From Cupriavidus consociatus (lineage in GTDB: Bacteria; Pseudomonadota; Gammaproteobacteria; Burkholderiales; Burkholderiaceae), in the NCBI RefSeq assembly GCF_017814975.1, contig NZ_JAGIQA010000002.1, positions 186,001-250,000 on the forward strand: a DNA stretch of 64,000 nucleotides, read 5' to 3'. Within the stretch, counting starts at the first letter, position 1, and every line of letters starts with the position of its first letter. Under the pieces are notes generated by a model that worked only from the letters and a program-made list of their open reading frames with translations, was not told the origin of the DNA and did not search any database. The translations under genes were made by a program, and so were the position numbers. Shown here piece after piece: positions 25,108 to 32,691 of the stretch.

Positions 25108-26142
25108 ATGAAACCCATCCTCCGCATCATCGACCGCGCCCGCGCCGCCCCTCGCCGCATCGTGCTGTGCGAGGCCGAAGACCCGCGCATCCTGCAGGCC
25201 GCGCAGCGTGCCACGCAGGAAGGCATCGCGCGCATCGTGCTGGTCGGCAATCCGCGCCAGATCAGCGCCGCCGCCGCCATCCACGGCATCGCGCTGGACG
25301 GCATCACGCTGGTCGATCCCGCCACCTCGGCACTCGCGCCCTCCTTCGCGCAGCAGCTCTACGCGCTGCGCCAGAAAAAAGGCATGACGCTGGACGAAGC
25401 CAGGCGCGCGGTGCTCGATCCGCTGTGCTTTGCCAACCTGATGGTGCGCCTCGGCCATGCGGACGGCTCGGTCGCGGGGGCGGAACACACCACCGCCGAC
25501 GTGGTGCGCAACGCGATCCAGCTGATCGGGCTGGCACCCGGCTTCCGGCTGGTGTCGAGCTTTTTCCTGATGATGCTGTGCGAGCCCTTCCATACGCTCA
25601 AGGGCGGCCTGATCTTCTCTGACTGCGGGCTGGTGGTCGATCCCGATGCCGAGGCATTGGCCGATATCGCCATGGCCGCCGCCGACAGCGCACGTGCGCT
25701 GCTGAACGACGAGCCGCGCGTGGCGATGCTGTCGTTCTCCACCAGCGGCAGCGCCCACCACGCCGCCGTCGACAAGGTGGTGGCCGCCACCGAGCGCGTG
25801 CGCGCGCAGCGCCCCGGCCTGGCCATCGATGGCGACGTGCAGCTCGATGCCGCCATCGTCGCGGAGATCGCAGCGCGCAAGGTCGCGCATTCGCAGGTCA
25901 ACGGCCGCGCCAACGTGCTGGTGTTCCCCAACCTCGAGAGCGGCAATATCGGCTACAAGCTGGCCGAGCGCGTCGGCGGCGCCAAGGCCATCGGACCGAT
26001 GCTGCAAGGGCTGAGCAAGCCCGCCAACGACCTGTCGCGCGGCTGCAGTGCCGACGACGTATTCCATGTCATCGCCGTCACCGTGGTCCAGGCGCAAGCC
26101 ACCGCGGAACAGGCCAGCAAAGGCGAGCAGGCGGCGGCATGA
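25108..26142 (+). CDS. pta: Phosphate acetyltransferase
   Basis: 344-aa short-type Pta consisting of the PTA/PTB domain only. It moves the acetyl group of acetyl phosphate made by Xsc to CoA. Visible motifs include RIVLCEAEDPRILQAAQ at the start, RLGHADGSVAGAEHTTADVVRNAIQLIG in the middle and MLSFSTSGSAHH and NVLVFPNLESGNIGYKL near the end. ATG 25108 is preferred because the longer reading runs back into xsc and the repeat pair. Its TGA overlaps the ATG of the sulfite exporter gene (ATGA), so the two are translationally coupled. Confidence 0.95.
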   Translation: MKPILRIIDRARAAPRRIVLCEAEDPRILQAAQRATQEGIARIVLVGNPRQISAAAAIHGIALDGITLVDPATSALAPSFAQQLYALRQKKGMTLDEARRAVLDPLCFANLMVRLGHADGSVAGAEHTTADVVRNAIQLIGLAPGFRLVSSFFLMMLCEPFHTLKGGLIFSDCGLVVDPDAEALADIAMAAADSARALLNDEPRVAMLSFSTSGSAHHAAVDKVVAATERVRAQRPGLAIDGDVQLDAAIVAEIAARKVAHSQVNGRANVLVFPNLESGNIGYKLAERVGGAKAIGPMLQGLSKPANDLSRGCSADDVFHVIAVTVVQAQATAEQASKGEQAAA

Positions 26143-26909
26143 AAGCGGAATTGTTGTTGCCGCTGCTCGGGCTGCAAGCCCTGCTCGGCGCGGGCACCTA
26201 CTTCCAGACGGTGACCGGCTTCGGCCTGGGCATGATCGTGATGGGCGCCACCAGCGGGCTGGGGCTCGCGCCGGTGGCCACCGTTGCCGCCGTGGTCAGC
26301 CTGGTGACGCTGGCCAACAGCGCCTGCGCGTTGCCCGGCAAGCTGGAGCATATCGACTGGCGCGCAGTGGGCGCGGCCGCCATCGGCATCCTGCCGTCGG
26401 TGCTGGTCGGCGTGCTGGTGCTGGAATACCTGAGTTCCAGCGCCGCCACGCTGCTGCAGTTGCTGCTGGGCGCGGTGATCCTGTATGGCGGACTCAGCGC
26501 GGCCTTCCGGCCGGAACCGCTGCCAAGACGCTCCGGCGACGGCAGCTTCTTCATGAGCGGCGTGTTCGGCGGGCTGCTGAGCGGCATGTTCGGCGTGTCC
26601 GGGCCGCCGCTGATCTTCCAGTTCTACCGGCAGCCGATGAAGCCCATAGAGATCCGCTGCGCGCTGATCCTGGTGTTCACCGTCACGTCCAGCGTGCGCA
26701 CGCTGTTCTCGGCGTGGCAGGGCCAGCTCGATGGCGCGATCTGGCTGCAGGCCGCGTTCGGCGTGCCGGTGGTGGTGGTCGCCACGCTGCTGGGGCGGCG
26801 CTTTCCGCCGCCGTTCTCGCCAGCCACGACGCGGCGCGTCGCGTTCGGCGTGCTGGTCGGAATCGGTGTCAGCCTGATGCTGCCGGCGATCTCGGCGTGG
26901 ATGCGGTAA
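26139..26909 (+). CDS. tauE: TauE/SafE-family sulfite exporter
   Basis: 256-aa TSUP membrane protein with seven to eight hydrophobic helices and two repeats (FQTVTGFGLGMIVMG and GVFGGLLSGMFGVSGPPLIFQFYRQP). Its position directly behind pta, overlapping by four bases, is the classic arrangement for the exporter that removes sulfite released by Xsc. In Cupriavidus taurine clusters the gene is also called tauZ. Sulfite as the substrate is inferred from this context. Confidence 0.9.
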   Translation: MKAELLLPLLGLQALLGAGTYFQTVTGFGLGMIVMGATSGLGLAPVATVAAVVSLVTLANSACALPGKLEHIDWRAVGAAAIGILPSVLVGVLVLEYLSSSAATLLQLLLGAVILYGGLSAAFRPEPLPRRSGDGSFFMSGVFGGLLSGMFGVSGPPLIFQFYRQPMKPIEIRCALILVFTVTSSVRTLFSAWQGQLDGAIWLQAAFGVPVVVVATLLGRRFPPPFSPATTRRVAFGVLVGIGVSLMLPAISAWMR

Positions 26910-26937
26910 GGGCGCCGGCAGCGCCCTCCCCGCGCGT

Positions 26938-28242
26938 TCAGGCCACCGTTCCCGCCGGCTGCGCCAGCGGCGCGGCGTCTTCCTGCTCCCCGCTGCCGCC
27001 GGCCTGCCCGAGATCCATGCCGGTGGTTTCCGGCAGCAATACCGCGGCGACCACCACCATCGCATAGCCAACCCCGGCAACGATCGCGATCGCGATCGGC
27101 AGCGAGGTGTGGCCCGAACTCAGCCACCCGACCGACAACGGGAACAGCGAGCCGATCACGCGGCCCGCGTTGTACGAGACGCCATAGCCCGTCGCGCGGA
27201 TATCGTTGGGATAGGACTCGGAGATGGTTGCACCGATGCCGGCGAACACGCCCTGCATCAGCACTCCCAGCGGGAACCCCAGGAACAGCATCGACGTGTT
27301 CGACACCGGAATCACCATGTAGACCAGCGCGGCCACGAACGCACCCGCCGCGAACACGATGTAGGTCAGCCGCCGGCCCCAGCGGTCAGTGGCGTAGGCC
27401 CCCGCCACGTAGCCGACCAACGAGCCGATGATGGTGACCGTCAGGTACGAGCTGGTGCCGAACACCGACAGGCCGCGCTCGGTCTTGAGGAAGGTCGGCA
27501 GCCACGTGGCAATGGCGTAGTACGCCCCCAGCATGCCGCCCGAAAGCAGGCTGCACAGCAGCGTCTTCGACAGCAGCGGACCGCGGAACAAGCGGCCGAG
27601 CCCGGCCAGCGCAGAGCCTTGCCGCCCCGCCGCGCGGCTCTTCAGGAAAATCTCCGGCTCCTCCAGGTTGCGGCGCAGGTAGATCACCACCAGCGCCGGC
27701 AGGATGCCGAGGAAGAAGCAGACGCGCCATGCCGTTTCCGCCGGCAGCACGCTGAAGGTGATCGCATACACGATCGCCGCCGCGCCCCAGCCGAAGGAAT
27801 AGCTGCTGGCGGTAAAGCCCGAGTATTTGCCGCGGTGCGCCGGGTTGCGGATCATCTCCGTCACCAGCACCATGCACAGCGACGACTCGCCGCCGAAGCC
27901 AAGCCCCTGGATCATGCGGAACAGCATCAGCTGCTCCGGCGACTGCGCCAGCCCGCACAGGAAGCAGGCACCCGCGAACACGATGATGGTCCAGCGCAGC
28001 ACGCGCACGCGCCCGTAGCGGTCGGCCAGGATACCGGCGCCGATTGCGCCGACCAGCGACGACACCAGCGTCCACGTGACGATGGCGCCTGCCGTGGACT
28101 TGCTCATGCCCCACTGCCCCAGCAGCGTGGAGATGAGGAAGGAATAGATCATGAAGTCGAATACGTCGACGGCATGCCCCAGGAACGCGCCATAGAAGCC
28201 CTTGCGCTCCATGCGCGACAAATCACGGAACCAGTCGAACAT
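26938..28242 (-). CDS. MFS transporter (aromatic/sialic acid-type, SHS/AAHS-like)
   Basis: 434-aa 12-helix transporter. The RMERKGFYGAFLGHAVDVFDFMIYSFL opening, the loop 2-3 motif GILADRYGRVRVLRW and FRMIQGLGFGGESSLCMVLVTEMI are typical of lactate/sialic-acid/aromatic-acid carriers. The start at ATG 28242 lies 65 bp after the stop of the amidase gene on the same strand, so both probably belong to one transcript starting at the GntR operator near 29871. It converges on tauE. The substrate would be an amide or acid used by that operon (inference). Confidence 0.85.
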   Translation of the reverse strand: MFDWFRDLSRMERKGFYGAFLGHAVDVFDFMIYSFLISTLLGQWGMSKSTAGAIVTWTLVSSLVGAIGAGILADRYGRVRVLRWTIIVFAGACFLCGLAQSPEQLMLFRMIQGLGFGGESSLCMVLVTEMIRNPAHRGKYSGFTASSYSFGWGAAAIVYAITFSVLPAETAWRVCFFLGILPALVVIYLRRNLEEPEIFLKSRAAGRQGSALAGLGRLFRGPLLSKTLLCSLLSGGMLGAYYAIATWLPTFLKTERGLSVFGTSSYLTVTIIGSLVGYVAGAYATDRWGRRLTYIVFAAGAFVAALVYMVIPVSNTSMLFLGFPLGVLMQGVFAGIGATISESYPNDIRATGYGVSYNAGRVIGSLFPLSVGWLSSGHTSLPIAIAIVAGVGYAMVVVAAVLLPETTGMDLGQAGGSGEQEDAAPLAQPAGTVA

Positions 28243-28253
28243 GATTCCCCTCC

Positions 28254-28300
28254 CCAGTGGTGTGTGATGTGGTGTGGTGTGGTTGGTTGGTTGCGGTGGT
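28254..28300. repeat. GTGTG/GGTTG-rich low-complexity run
   Basis: Short G/T tandem stretch (GTGGTGTGGTGTGG then GGTTGGTTGG) in the 65-bp gap between amidase and MFS genes. It is purine-pyrimidine biased, G-rich on the plus strand, and of no known function. Confidence 0.5.
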
Positions 28301-28307
28301 CCGCCGG

Positions 28308-29792
28308 CTACGCTGCCGGCCGCGGCGGCGGCCGGCAGCGATGGCCTGCTTCCTCCAGCAGGCTGGCAAAACGCAGGGCAGTGAGATCCTGGTAACGGCC
28401 GGCGACGATCTGCACGCCGACCGGCAGGCCGCCGGTGCCTGGCCCGAATGGCGCGATTGGCGCGACGGCCGAAGGCAGGCCGCACAGCCCGGAATGGCCG
28501 GCCCAGAACAGCTGCGTGGTCATTGGCTGCGGGCGGCCGTTGACGGTGATGGTGCGCTGCCAGGGCTCGCCCGCCTCGTCAAGGACAAAGGCCGTGGTGG
28601 CCGCGGCCGGGCATAGCAGCACGTCGTAGCCGGTGAAGAAGCTGCGCCAGGCGGCGGCAAAGCGTTCGCGCGCAACCTGCAACCGCAGCCAGTCACGGTG
28701 GCTCAGCGTCGCGCCGGTGTCCTGCAGGGTGGCATAGCCATGATCGCCCACCGCGGCGGTGGCACTGCGGGCGAGCGCATCGGCAAAGGCGGCGTCGTCC
28801 ATGTGCACGGAGGTGGTGGCGCGCAGCAGCGTCACGTAGACATGCCACAGCTCGCCGGCGTCGAAGTCCGGCCGCACATGCCAGTCGACGCGGGCGCCCT
28901 TGCCGGCCAGCCAGTGCCCAAGCTGCTCGATCCGCCCGGCAACCTCGGCGTCGGCTTCCGCCTGGGCATGGGTCGGCAGCACGGCAACGCGGAAGTCGGC
29001 GAGCGAGCGGTACGGGCATGCTGGCAACTGCAGGCGGTATGGCAGCGCCTCGTCATCGGCCGGCCCCGCGATCGTGCGCAGCACCAGTTCGAGGTCGCGC
29101 GCGCTGCGGGCCAGCGGTCCGGCGACATTGATGTCCTGTTCCCCGAAGCGCGCCGCGCCGGTGCCGTGGCCTGCCAGCGGCACCAGCCCGTGACTCGGCT
29201 TGAGCGAGAAGATGCCGCAATAATGCGCCGGGTTGCGCAGCGAGGAACCGATGTCGGAACCCACGTCGAAGAACGACAAACCCGCGCAGACCGCCGCGGC
29301 GCTGCCGCCGGACGAGCCGCCCGGCGTGCGGGACGGATCGTGCGGATTGCGGGTCGTGCCGTAGATGGCGTTGTAGCTCTGCCAGTCGCGCAGCCCGAGC
29401 GGGACGTTGGTCTTGCCGAGCAGGACCGCGCCGGCTTCGCGCAGCCGTTGCACCACTACGGCATCGCGCTGGGCGGCGTGCCCGCGCAAGGCAGGATTGC
29501 CGCAGGTAGTCGGCCAGCCGGCGACGTCGAACGATTCCTTGACCGAGAACGGCACGCCGTCGAGCACGCCGCGCGCCTGCCCCGCGCGGCGGCGCCGGTC
29601 GCTGTCGCGCGCCGCGGCACGCGCTGCGCTGAAATCCGACAGCACCAGCGCGTTGATGGCGCCGTGCCATTGCTGCCACGCTGCCTCGCACGCGTCTACC
29701 AGTTCCTCCGATGAAACTGAGCCGCCGGCGAGCCGTTGTGCCACCTCCCATAGCGGCGGAAAGCCGCCAGTCGTCCAGTCCGGCAGGTTCAC
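28308..29792 (-). CDS. Amidase (amidase signature family)
   Basis: 494-aa AS-family hydrolase. The Ser-cisSer-Lys triad is visible: Lys85 in FSVKESFDV, the GGSSGGSAAA loop (Ser160/161) and the nucleophile region GSDIGSSLRNPA (Ser184, with Ser183 in place of the usual Gly). It would hydrolyse a carboxylic amide to acid and ammonia. Upstream lies the GntR-type operator GGTATACTATATTCC (29868-29882), and downstream in the same direction is an MFS carrier. It is thus the outermost member of the GTATAC regulon. The substrate is unknown; a related glutamyl-tRNA amidotransferase role is excluded by the isolated context. Confidence 0.85.
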   Translation of the reverse strand: MNLPDWTTGGFPPLWEVAQRLAGGSVSSEELVDACEAAWQQWHGAINALVLSDFSAARAAARDSDRRRRAGQARGVLDGVPFSVKESFDVAGWPTTCGNPALRGHAAQRDAVVVQRLREAGAVLLGKTNVPLGLRDWQSYNAIYGTTRNPHDPSRTPGGSSGGSAAAVCAGLSFFDVGSDIGSSLRNPAHYCGIFSLKPSHGLVPLAGHGTGAARFGEQDINVAGPLARSARDLELVLRTIAGPADDEALPYRLQLPACPYRSLADFRVAVLPTHAQAEADAEVAGRIEQLGHWLAGKGARVDWHVRPDFDAGELWHVYVTLLRATTSVHMDDAAFADALARSATAAVGDHGYATLQDTGATLSHRDWLRLQVARERFAAAWRSFFTGYDVLLCPAAATTAFVLDEAGEPWQRTITVNGRPQPMTTQLFWAGHSGLCGLPSAVAPIAPFGPGTGGLPVGVQIVAGRYQDLTALRFASLLEEAGHRCRPPPRPAA

Positions 29793-29867
29793 ATTGGCTC
29801 CTTGTCGTTATCCGCGCGGTTCAGGCGCGGTGGGGGGCGTATGGGCTCAGGAGGTGCTGCGATTGTG

Positions 29868-29882
29868 TTGGTATACTATATT
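29868..29882. promoter_or_regulatory. GntR-type operator 1 (GGTATACTATATTCC) before amidase
   Basis: Identical over 15 bp to the reverse complement of the site at 37123-37137, and matches the core of the sites at 30243, 31123, 34982 and 36948. It lies 76 bp upstream of the amidase start. The rest of 29793-30034 shows no convincing gene. Confidence 0.7.
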
Positions 29883-30034
29883 CCGTCTTTCGCGCAGTGC
29901 AAGGCTAATGTGCGTGCGGATACCGCGCTGGCAGCGCCAGAAGGAACGGAAGGTTGCGACGGCGCGCAGGACGCGTGCCAGGAGGGAAAAGGGGAAGGAG
30001 CGGCGCGCTGCGCCGCCCGGTCATTCAGGCTGGA

Positions 30035-30210
30035 TCAGCAATGGCTTCGGCGCGGCGCGCGGCCGCCCAGCGCCAGCAAGAAGCGGCCGATATCGCGCAG
30101 GCGCAGCGGCATCAGCGGTGAGGCGTGGCGCACGGCGTCGCACGCTGCAAAGTGGCGCAGCAGTTGCTGGCCTACGGGTTGCGACAGGTAACGTTGCTCG
30201 GGCGACTGCA
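30035..30210 (-). CDS. Small hypothetical protein (58 aa) under a GntR-type operator
   Basis: Possible short gene, starting ATG 30210 (MQSPEQRYLSQPVGQQLL) and ending GGRAPRRSHC. I do not recognise a family. Support is contextual: the operator GTATAC (30243-30248) lies 33 bp upstream, where a promoter would be, and no other gene uses that site. The composition (basic, with a helical stretch LRLRDIGRFLLALGG) is compatible with a real small protein. The ribosome binding site is weak (GGGATTTACC). It could equally be a decayed gene remnant. Confidence 0.35.
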
Positions 30211-30237
30211 TGGTAAATCCCAATTGACCTTGAGTGC

Positions 30238-30252
30238 CTACAGTATACACAT
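30238..30252. promoter_or_regulatory. GntR-type operator 2 (CAGTATACACATTA region)
   Basis: GTATAC at 30243-30248 in an A/T-rich context, between the GntR gene (ends 30377) and the 58-codon reading frame at 30035-30210. It is the weakest match of the six sites, because the flanking TATA is replaced by ACATT. Confidence 0.5.
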
Positions 30253-30376
30253 TATTGGTGCAGTGCGTCATTCGCAAGCATGCAATGCCCTGTTGCGGGG
30301 CATGCAATGGCAATGACAACGCGGATTGGGGAAATACCGGCCGGGAGCGGGTGACAGCCCGGGCCGCAGCCTTCGC

Positions 30377-31084
30377 TCAGGCCGCCTGCACCGCGCCCTG
30401 CCCGCCCACCGGCAGGTCGGCCGCCTTGGCGGCGCTGTAGACATGGCGCGCGGCCAGCAGCGCGGCAAGGTCCGCGTCGCCGGCGATGACGGCCTGCAGG
30501 ATCTGGGCATGCTCGTCCCAGTTCTGGCGCGCGCGCACCACGTTGGCGGGGCCGAACAGCACCGCGGTGCGCTCGCGCAGCGAGCGCATCATTTCCTGCA
30601 GCACGCTGTTCGCGGCGATGGTGCCGAGCACCTCATGGAAGCGGGTGTTGAGCGCCAGCAGCTCATCCGCGCGGCCCTGTGCGGCCGCTTCCATGCCCTG
30701 GCGCAGCACCGTTTCCAGTTCCGCCACCAGCGCCGGGTCGCGCCGCTGCGCGGCAAGCTTGGCGTTGAGGCCTTCCAGCGTGGCGCGCACCTCGACCATC
30801 TCGCGCGCGATCACCGGCGACAGGCTTGCCACGGTCGCGCCGCGGCGCGGCTCGATCAGCACCAGTCCTTCGCTCGCCAGCGCGCGCAGCGCCTCGCGCA
30901 CCGGGATGCGCGACACGCCCAGTTCCGCCGACAGCTTGTTTTCCACCAGCCGCTCGCCCGGCGCGTACTTGCCATTCAGGATGCCTTCGCGCACCTTGTC
31001 GGTGACAAGGGCGAACAGCGGCGAGTGGCTGGCGCCGAGGCTCAGCGGCTCGGCGGGCGCGGCGGAAGACGAAGTGAGGGACAT
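30377..31084 (-). CDS. GntR-family regulator (FCD/FadR subfamily)
   Basis: 235-aa regulator. The N-terminal winged helix covers residues about 20-85 (VREGILNGKYAPGERLVENKLSAELGVSRIPVREALRALASEGLVLIEPRRGATV). The C-terminal all-helical FCD ligand domain has the metal/ligand residues of the family (EVRATLEGLNAKLA, NTRFHEVLGTIAANSVL, DEHAQILQAVIAGD). It lies at the end of the ferredoxin-reductase operon with its own upstream GTATAC site (31123). FCD regulators bind short palindromes such as TNGTATACNA, so it is the natural regulator for all six GTATAC sites in 29.8-37.2 kb. The ligand is probably a carboxylic acid intermediate (inference). Confidence 0.88.
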   Translation of the reverse strand: MSLTSSSAAPAEPLSLGASHSPLFALVTDKVREGILNGKYAPGERLVENKLSAELGVSRIPVREALRALASEGLVLIEPRRGATVASLSPVIAREMVEVRATLEGLNAKLAAQRRDPALVAELETVLRQGMEAAAQGRADELLALNTRFHEVLGTIAANSVLQEMMRSLRERTAVLFGPANVVRARQNWDEHAQILQAVIAGDADLAALLAARHVYSAAKAADLPVGGQGAVQAA

Positions 31085-31120
31085 GGGTCGGCAGAGGCGT
31101 AGGCGGAAAGGCTGGCGTTA

Positions 31121-31135
31121 TTGTATACCAGCCTC
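31121..31135. promoter_or_regulatory. GntR-type operator 3 (TTGTATACCAGCC) before the GntR gene
   Basis: GTATAC at 31123-31128, 39 bp upstream of the GntR start codon, suggesting autoregulation. A related GCATAC follows at about 31141. It lies in the 71-bp gap behind the ferredoxin reductase gene. Confidence 0.6.
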
Positions 31136-31155
31136 CTCTTGCATACCGCCATGTC

Positions 31156-32157
31156 TTAACAAGGGTGTTGGAAGGTAAAGCTGTCCGCGTAGATATGATC
31201 TGGACTGGCGCCGCGCGCCAGGAAAGCGGCACGGGCGTCACGGATCATGTCGGGCGAGCCGCACAGGTAGATGGCGTGTTCGCTCAGGTCGCCCAGGTCG
31301 GCCAGCGCCGCGTCGTGCACATGGCCACGCCTGCCCTGCCAGTCCGCCCCGGCGCGCGACAGCACCGGGACGTACTGGAAGTCGTAGAGCCGTTCGCCCC
31401 ACCCGGCGATGTCGTCGTGCAGGTAGAGGTCCTGCGCCTGGCGCATGCCCCAGTACAGCGACACCGGCGGGCAGTCGGGATCGCCCATCAGCGATTCCAG
31501 GATCGCCTTGATTGGCGCCATGCCGGTGCCGGTGGCCACCATCAGCAGCGGCCGGTAATCGCGGGCGCGATAGAAGAAGTTGCCGAGCGGCAGTTCGACG
31601 TCGATCGCATCGCCGGCCTTCATGCGCGGCAGGATGCCGTCGGTAAAGGCGCCGCCCGGAATGCGGCGCACGTGCAGATCGACGCGGCCGTCGCGTGGCA
31701 CCGAAGCCATCGAAAAACTGCGCGCGAGCCCGTCGGTGCTCAACAGCTTCAGGTACTGGCCGGGGCGGTAGTCGAGCGCGCCAGCGTCCGGCACCTCCAG
31801 CTCCACGTGCATGACGTCCGCCGACAGCTGGCGCACCGCCTGCACCACCGCGCGGTGCCGCGCGGGCTCGGCGCAGGCCTCGTCCTCGCGTGCGGCGCTG
31901 ATGACGAGGTCGGCCAGCGGCTGCGCCTGGCAAGCCAGCGCGTAGCCGGCGGCGGCTTCGTCCGGCGCGAGGCCGAACGGTTCCTCGTCGTAGCGCACCT
32001 GCCCGTCGAGCAGGCGGATGCGGCAGGTGCCGCAGCCGCCCAGCTGGCAATCGTGCGGCAACGCGATGCTGGCGCGCTGCGCGGCCTGCAGCAGCGTCTC
32101 GCCGCGCTCGACAAAAAAGACCTGCTGCGTTTCGGCGATCTGGATGCGGTACGACAT
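31156..32157 (-). CDS. NAD(P)H-dependent ferredoxin/oxygenase reductase with N-terminal 2Fe-2S domain
   Basis: 333-aa three-domain reductase of the BenC/phenol-hydroxylase P5 type. Residues 1-90 are a plant-type ferredoxin (CQLGGCGTCRI, then ALACQ). Residues about 100-195 are a FAD domain (YRPGQYLKL, RSFSMAS). The rest is the NAD domain (LLMVATGTGMAPIKAILE, LCGSPDMIRDA). It passes electrons from NAD(P)H to an oxygenase or its ferredoxin. It is last in the operon diiron oxidase, aldehyde dehydrogenase, GlcG-like, reductase (gaps 25-27 bp). The most likely clients are therefore the haem-oxygenase-like diiron protein and the two ferredoxins at 38.8 and 39.5 kb. Confidence 0.9.
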   Translation of the reverse strand: MSYRIQIAETQQVFFVERGETLLQAAQRASIALPHDCQLGGCGTCRIRLLDGQVRYDEEPFGLAPDEAAAGYALACQAQPLADLVISAAREDEACAEPARHRAVVQAVRQLSADVMHVELEVPDAGALDYRPGQYLKLLSTDGLARSFSMASVPRDGRVDLHVRRIPGGAFTDGILPRMKAGDAIDVELPLGNFFYRARDYRPLLMVATGTGMAPIKAILESLMGDPDCPPVSLYWGMRQAQDLYLHDDIAGWGERLYDFQYVPVLSRAGADWQGRRGHVHDAALADLGDLSEHAIYLCGSPDMIRDARAAFLARGASPDHIYADSFTFQHPC

Positions 32158-32184
32158 GGAACCTCCGCTGAGACGAACTTGTAC

Positions 32185-32664
32185 TTACTTCTTGATGTCG
32201 GCCTGCACCAGCACCTTCAGGTCCTGCGGCGCCAGCAGCTCGGCCAGCGCCTGCAGCGCCGCCAGCCCGGCCTGCGTGTCCTGCTCGCCGTTGCCGCCGG
32301 ACAGGCCGATGCCGCCGATGACCTCGTCATTGACCACGATCGGGAAGCCGCCGACGAACGCCGCGAACTTGCCCTCGAAGCTCCACTGGATGCCAAAGGC
32401 CTCGTTGCCCGGCAGCGCCGGCCCGTTGGGCGGCGTAGTGAACAGGTGGGTGGAGCGCTTGTGGCCCGCGGCGGTAAAGGCCTTGTTCCATGCGATCTGC
32501 GGCCCGGTGATGCGGGCGCCGTCCATGCGTTCGAGCGCGAGCGGGTAGCCGCCCTCGTCGACCACGCAGATCGACTCCAGCACGCCGATTTCTTCCGAGC
32601 GCCGGATCGCGGCGGCAACCATGTGGCGCGCTTCGCGCAGTTCCAGCTTGATGGCTTTCTTCAT
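32185..32664 (-). CDS. GlcG/HbpS-family protein (DUF336)
   Basis: 159-aa protein of the GlcG/HbpS family, homologues of which bind haem or corrinoids or accompany oxidative catabolic operons without a defined reaction. The LELREARHMVAAAIRRSEEIG start, the VCVVDEGGYPLALERMDGA-type strand and GGFPIVVNDEVIGGIGLSGG are diagnostic. It lies between the aldehyde dehydrogenase and reductase genes with 27-bp gaps on both sides and is surely co-transcribed. Its role in this pathway is open. Confidence 0.85.
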   Translation of the reverse strand: MKKAIKLELREARHMVAAAIRRSEEIGVLESICVVDEGGYPLALERMDGARITGPQIAWNKAFTAAGHKRSTHLFTTPPNGPALPGNEAFGIQWSFEGKFAAFVGGFPIVVNDEVIGGIGLSGGNGEQDTQAGLAALQALAELLAPQDLKVLVQADIKK

Positions 32665-32691
32665 GTCTGTGACTCCTTGCGACGGCCGGGC

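Noticed and set aside
26139-26909. Considered whether the second TSUP gene (36073-36828) is a duplicate sulfite exporter of the taurine pathway
   Set aside because: The two proteins differ strongly in sequence, and the second lies under GTATAC operators beside OCD and diiron oxidase genes, not sulfonate genes.
29802-30191. Plus-strand frame of 129 codons in the amidase/GntR gap
   Set aside because: No ribosome binding site, compositionally biased translation and no family resemblance; the region is better explained as regulatory DNA plus a possible small minus-strand frame.
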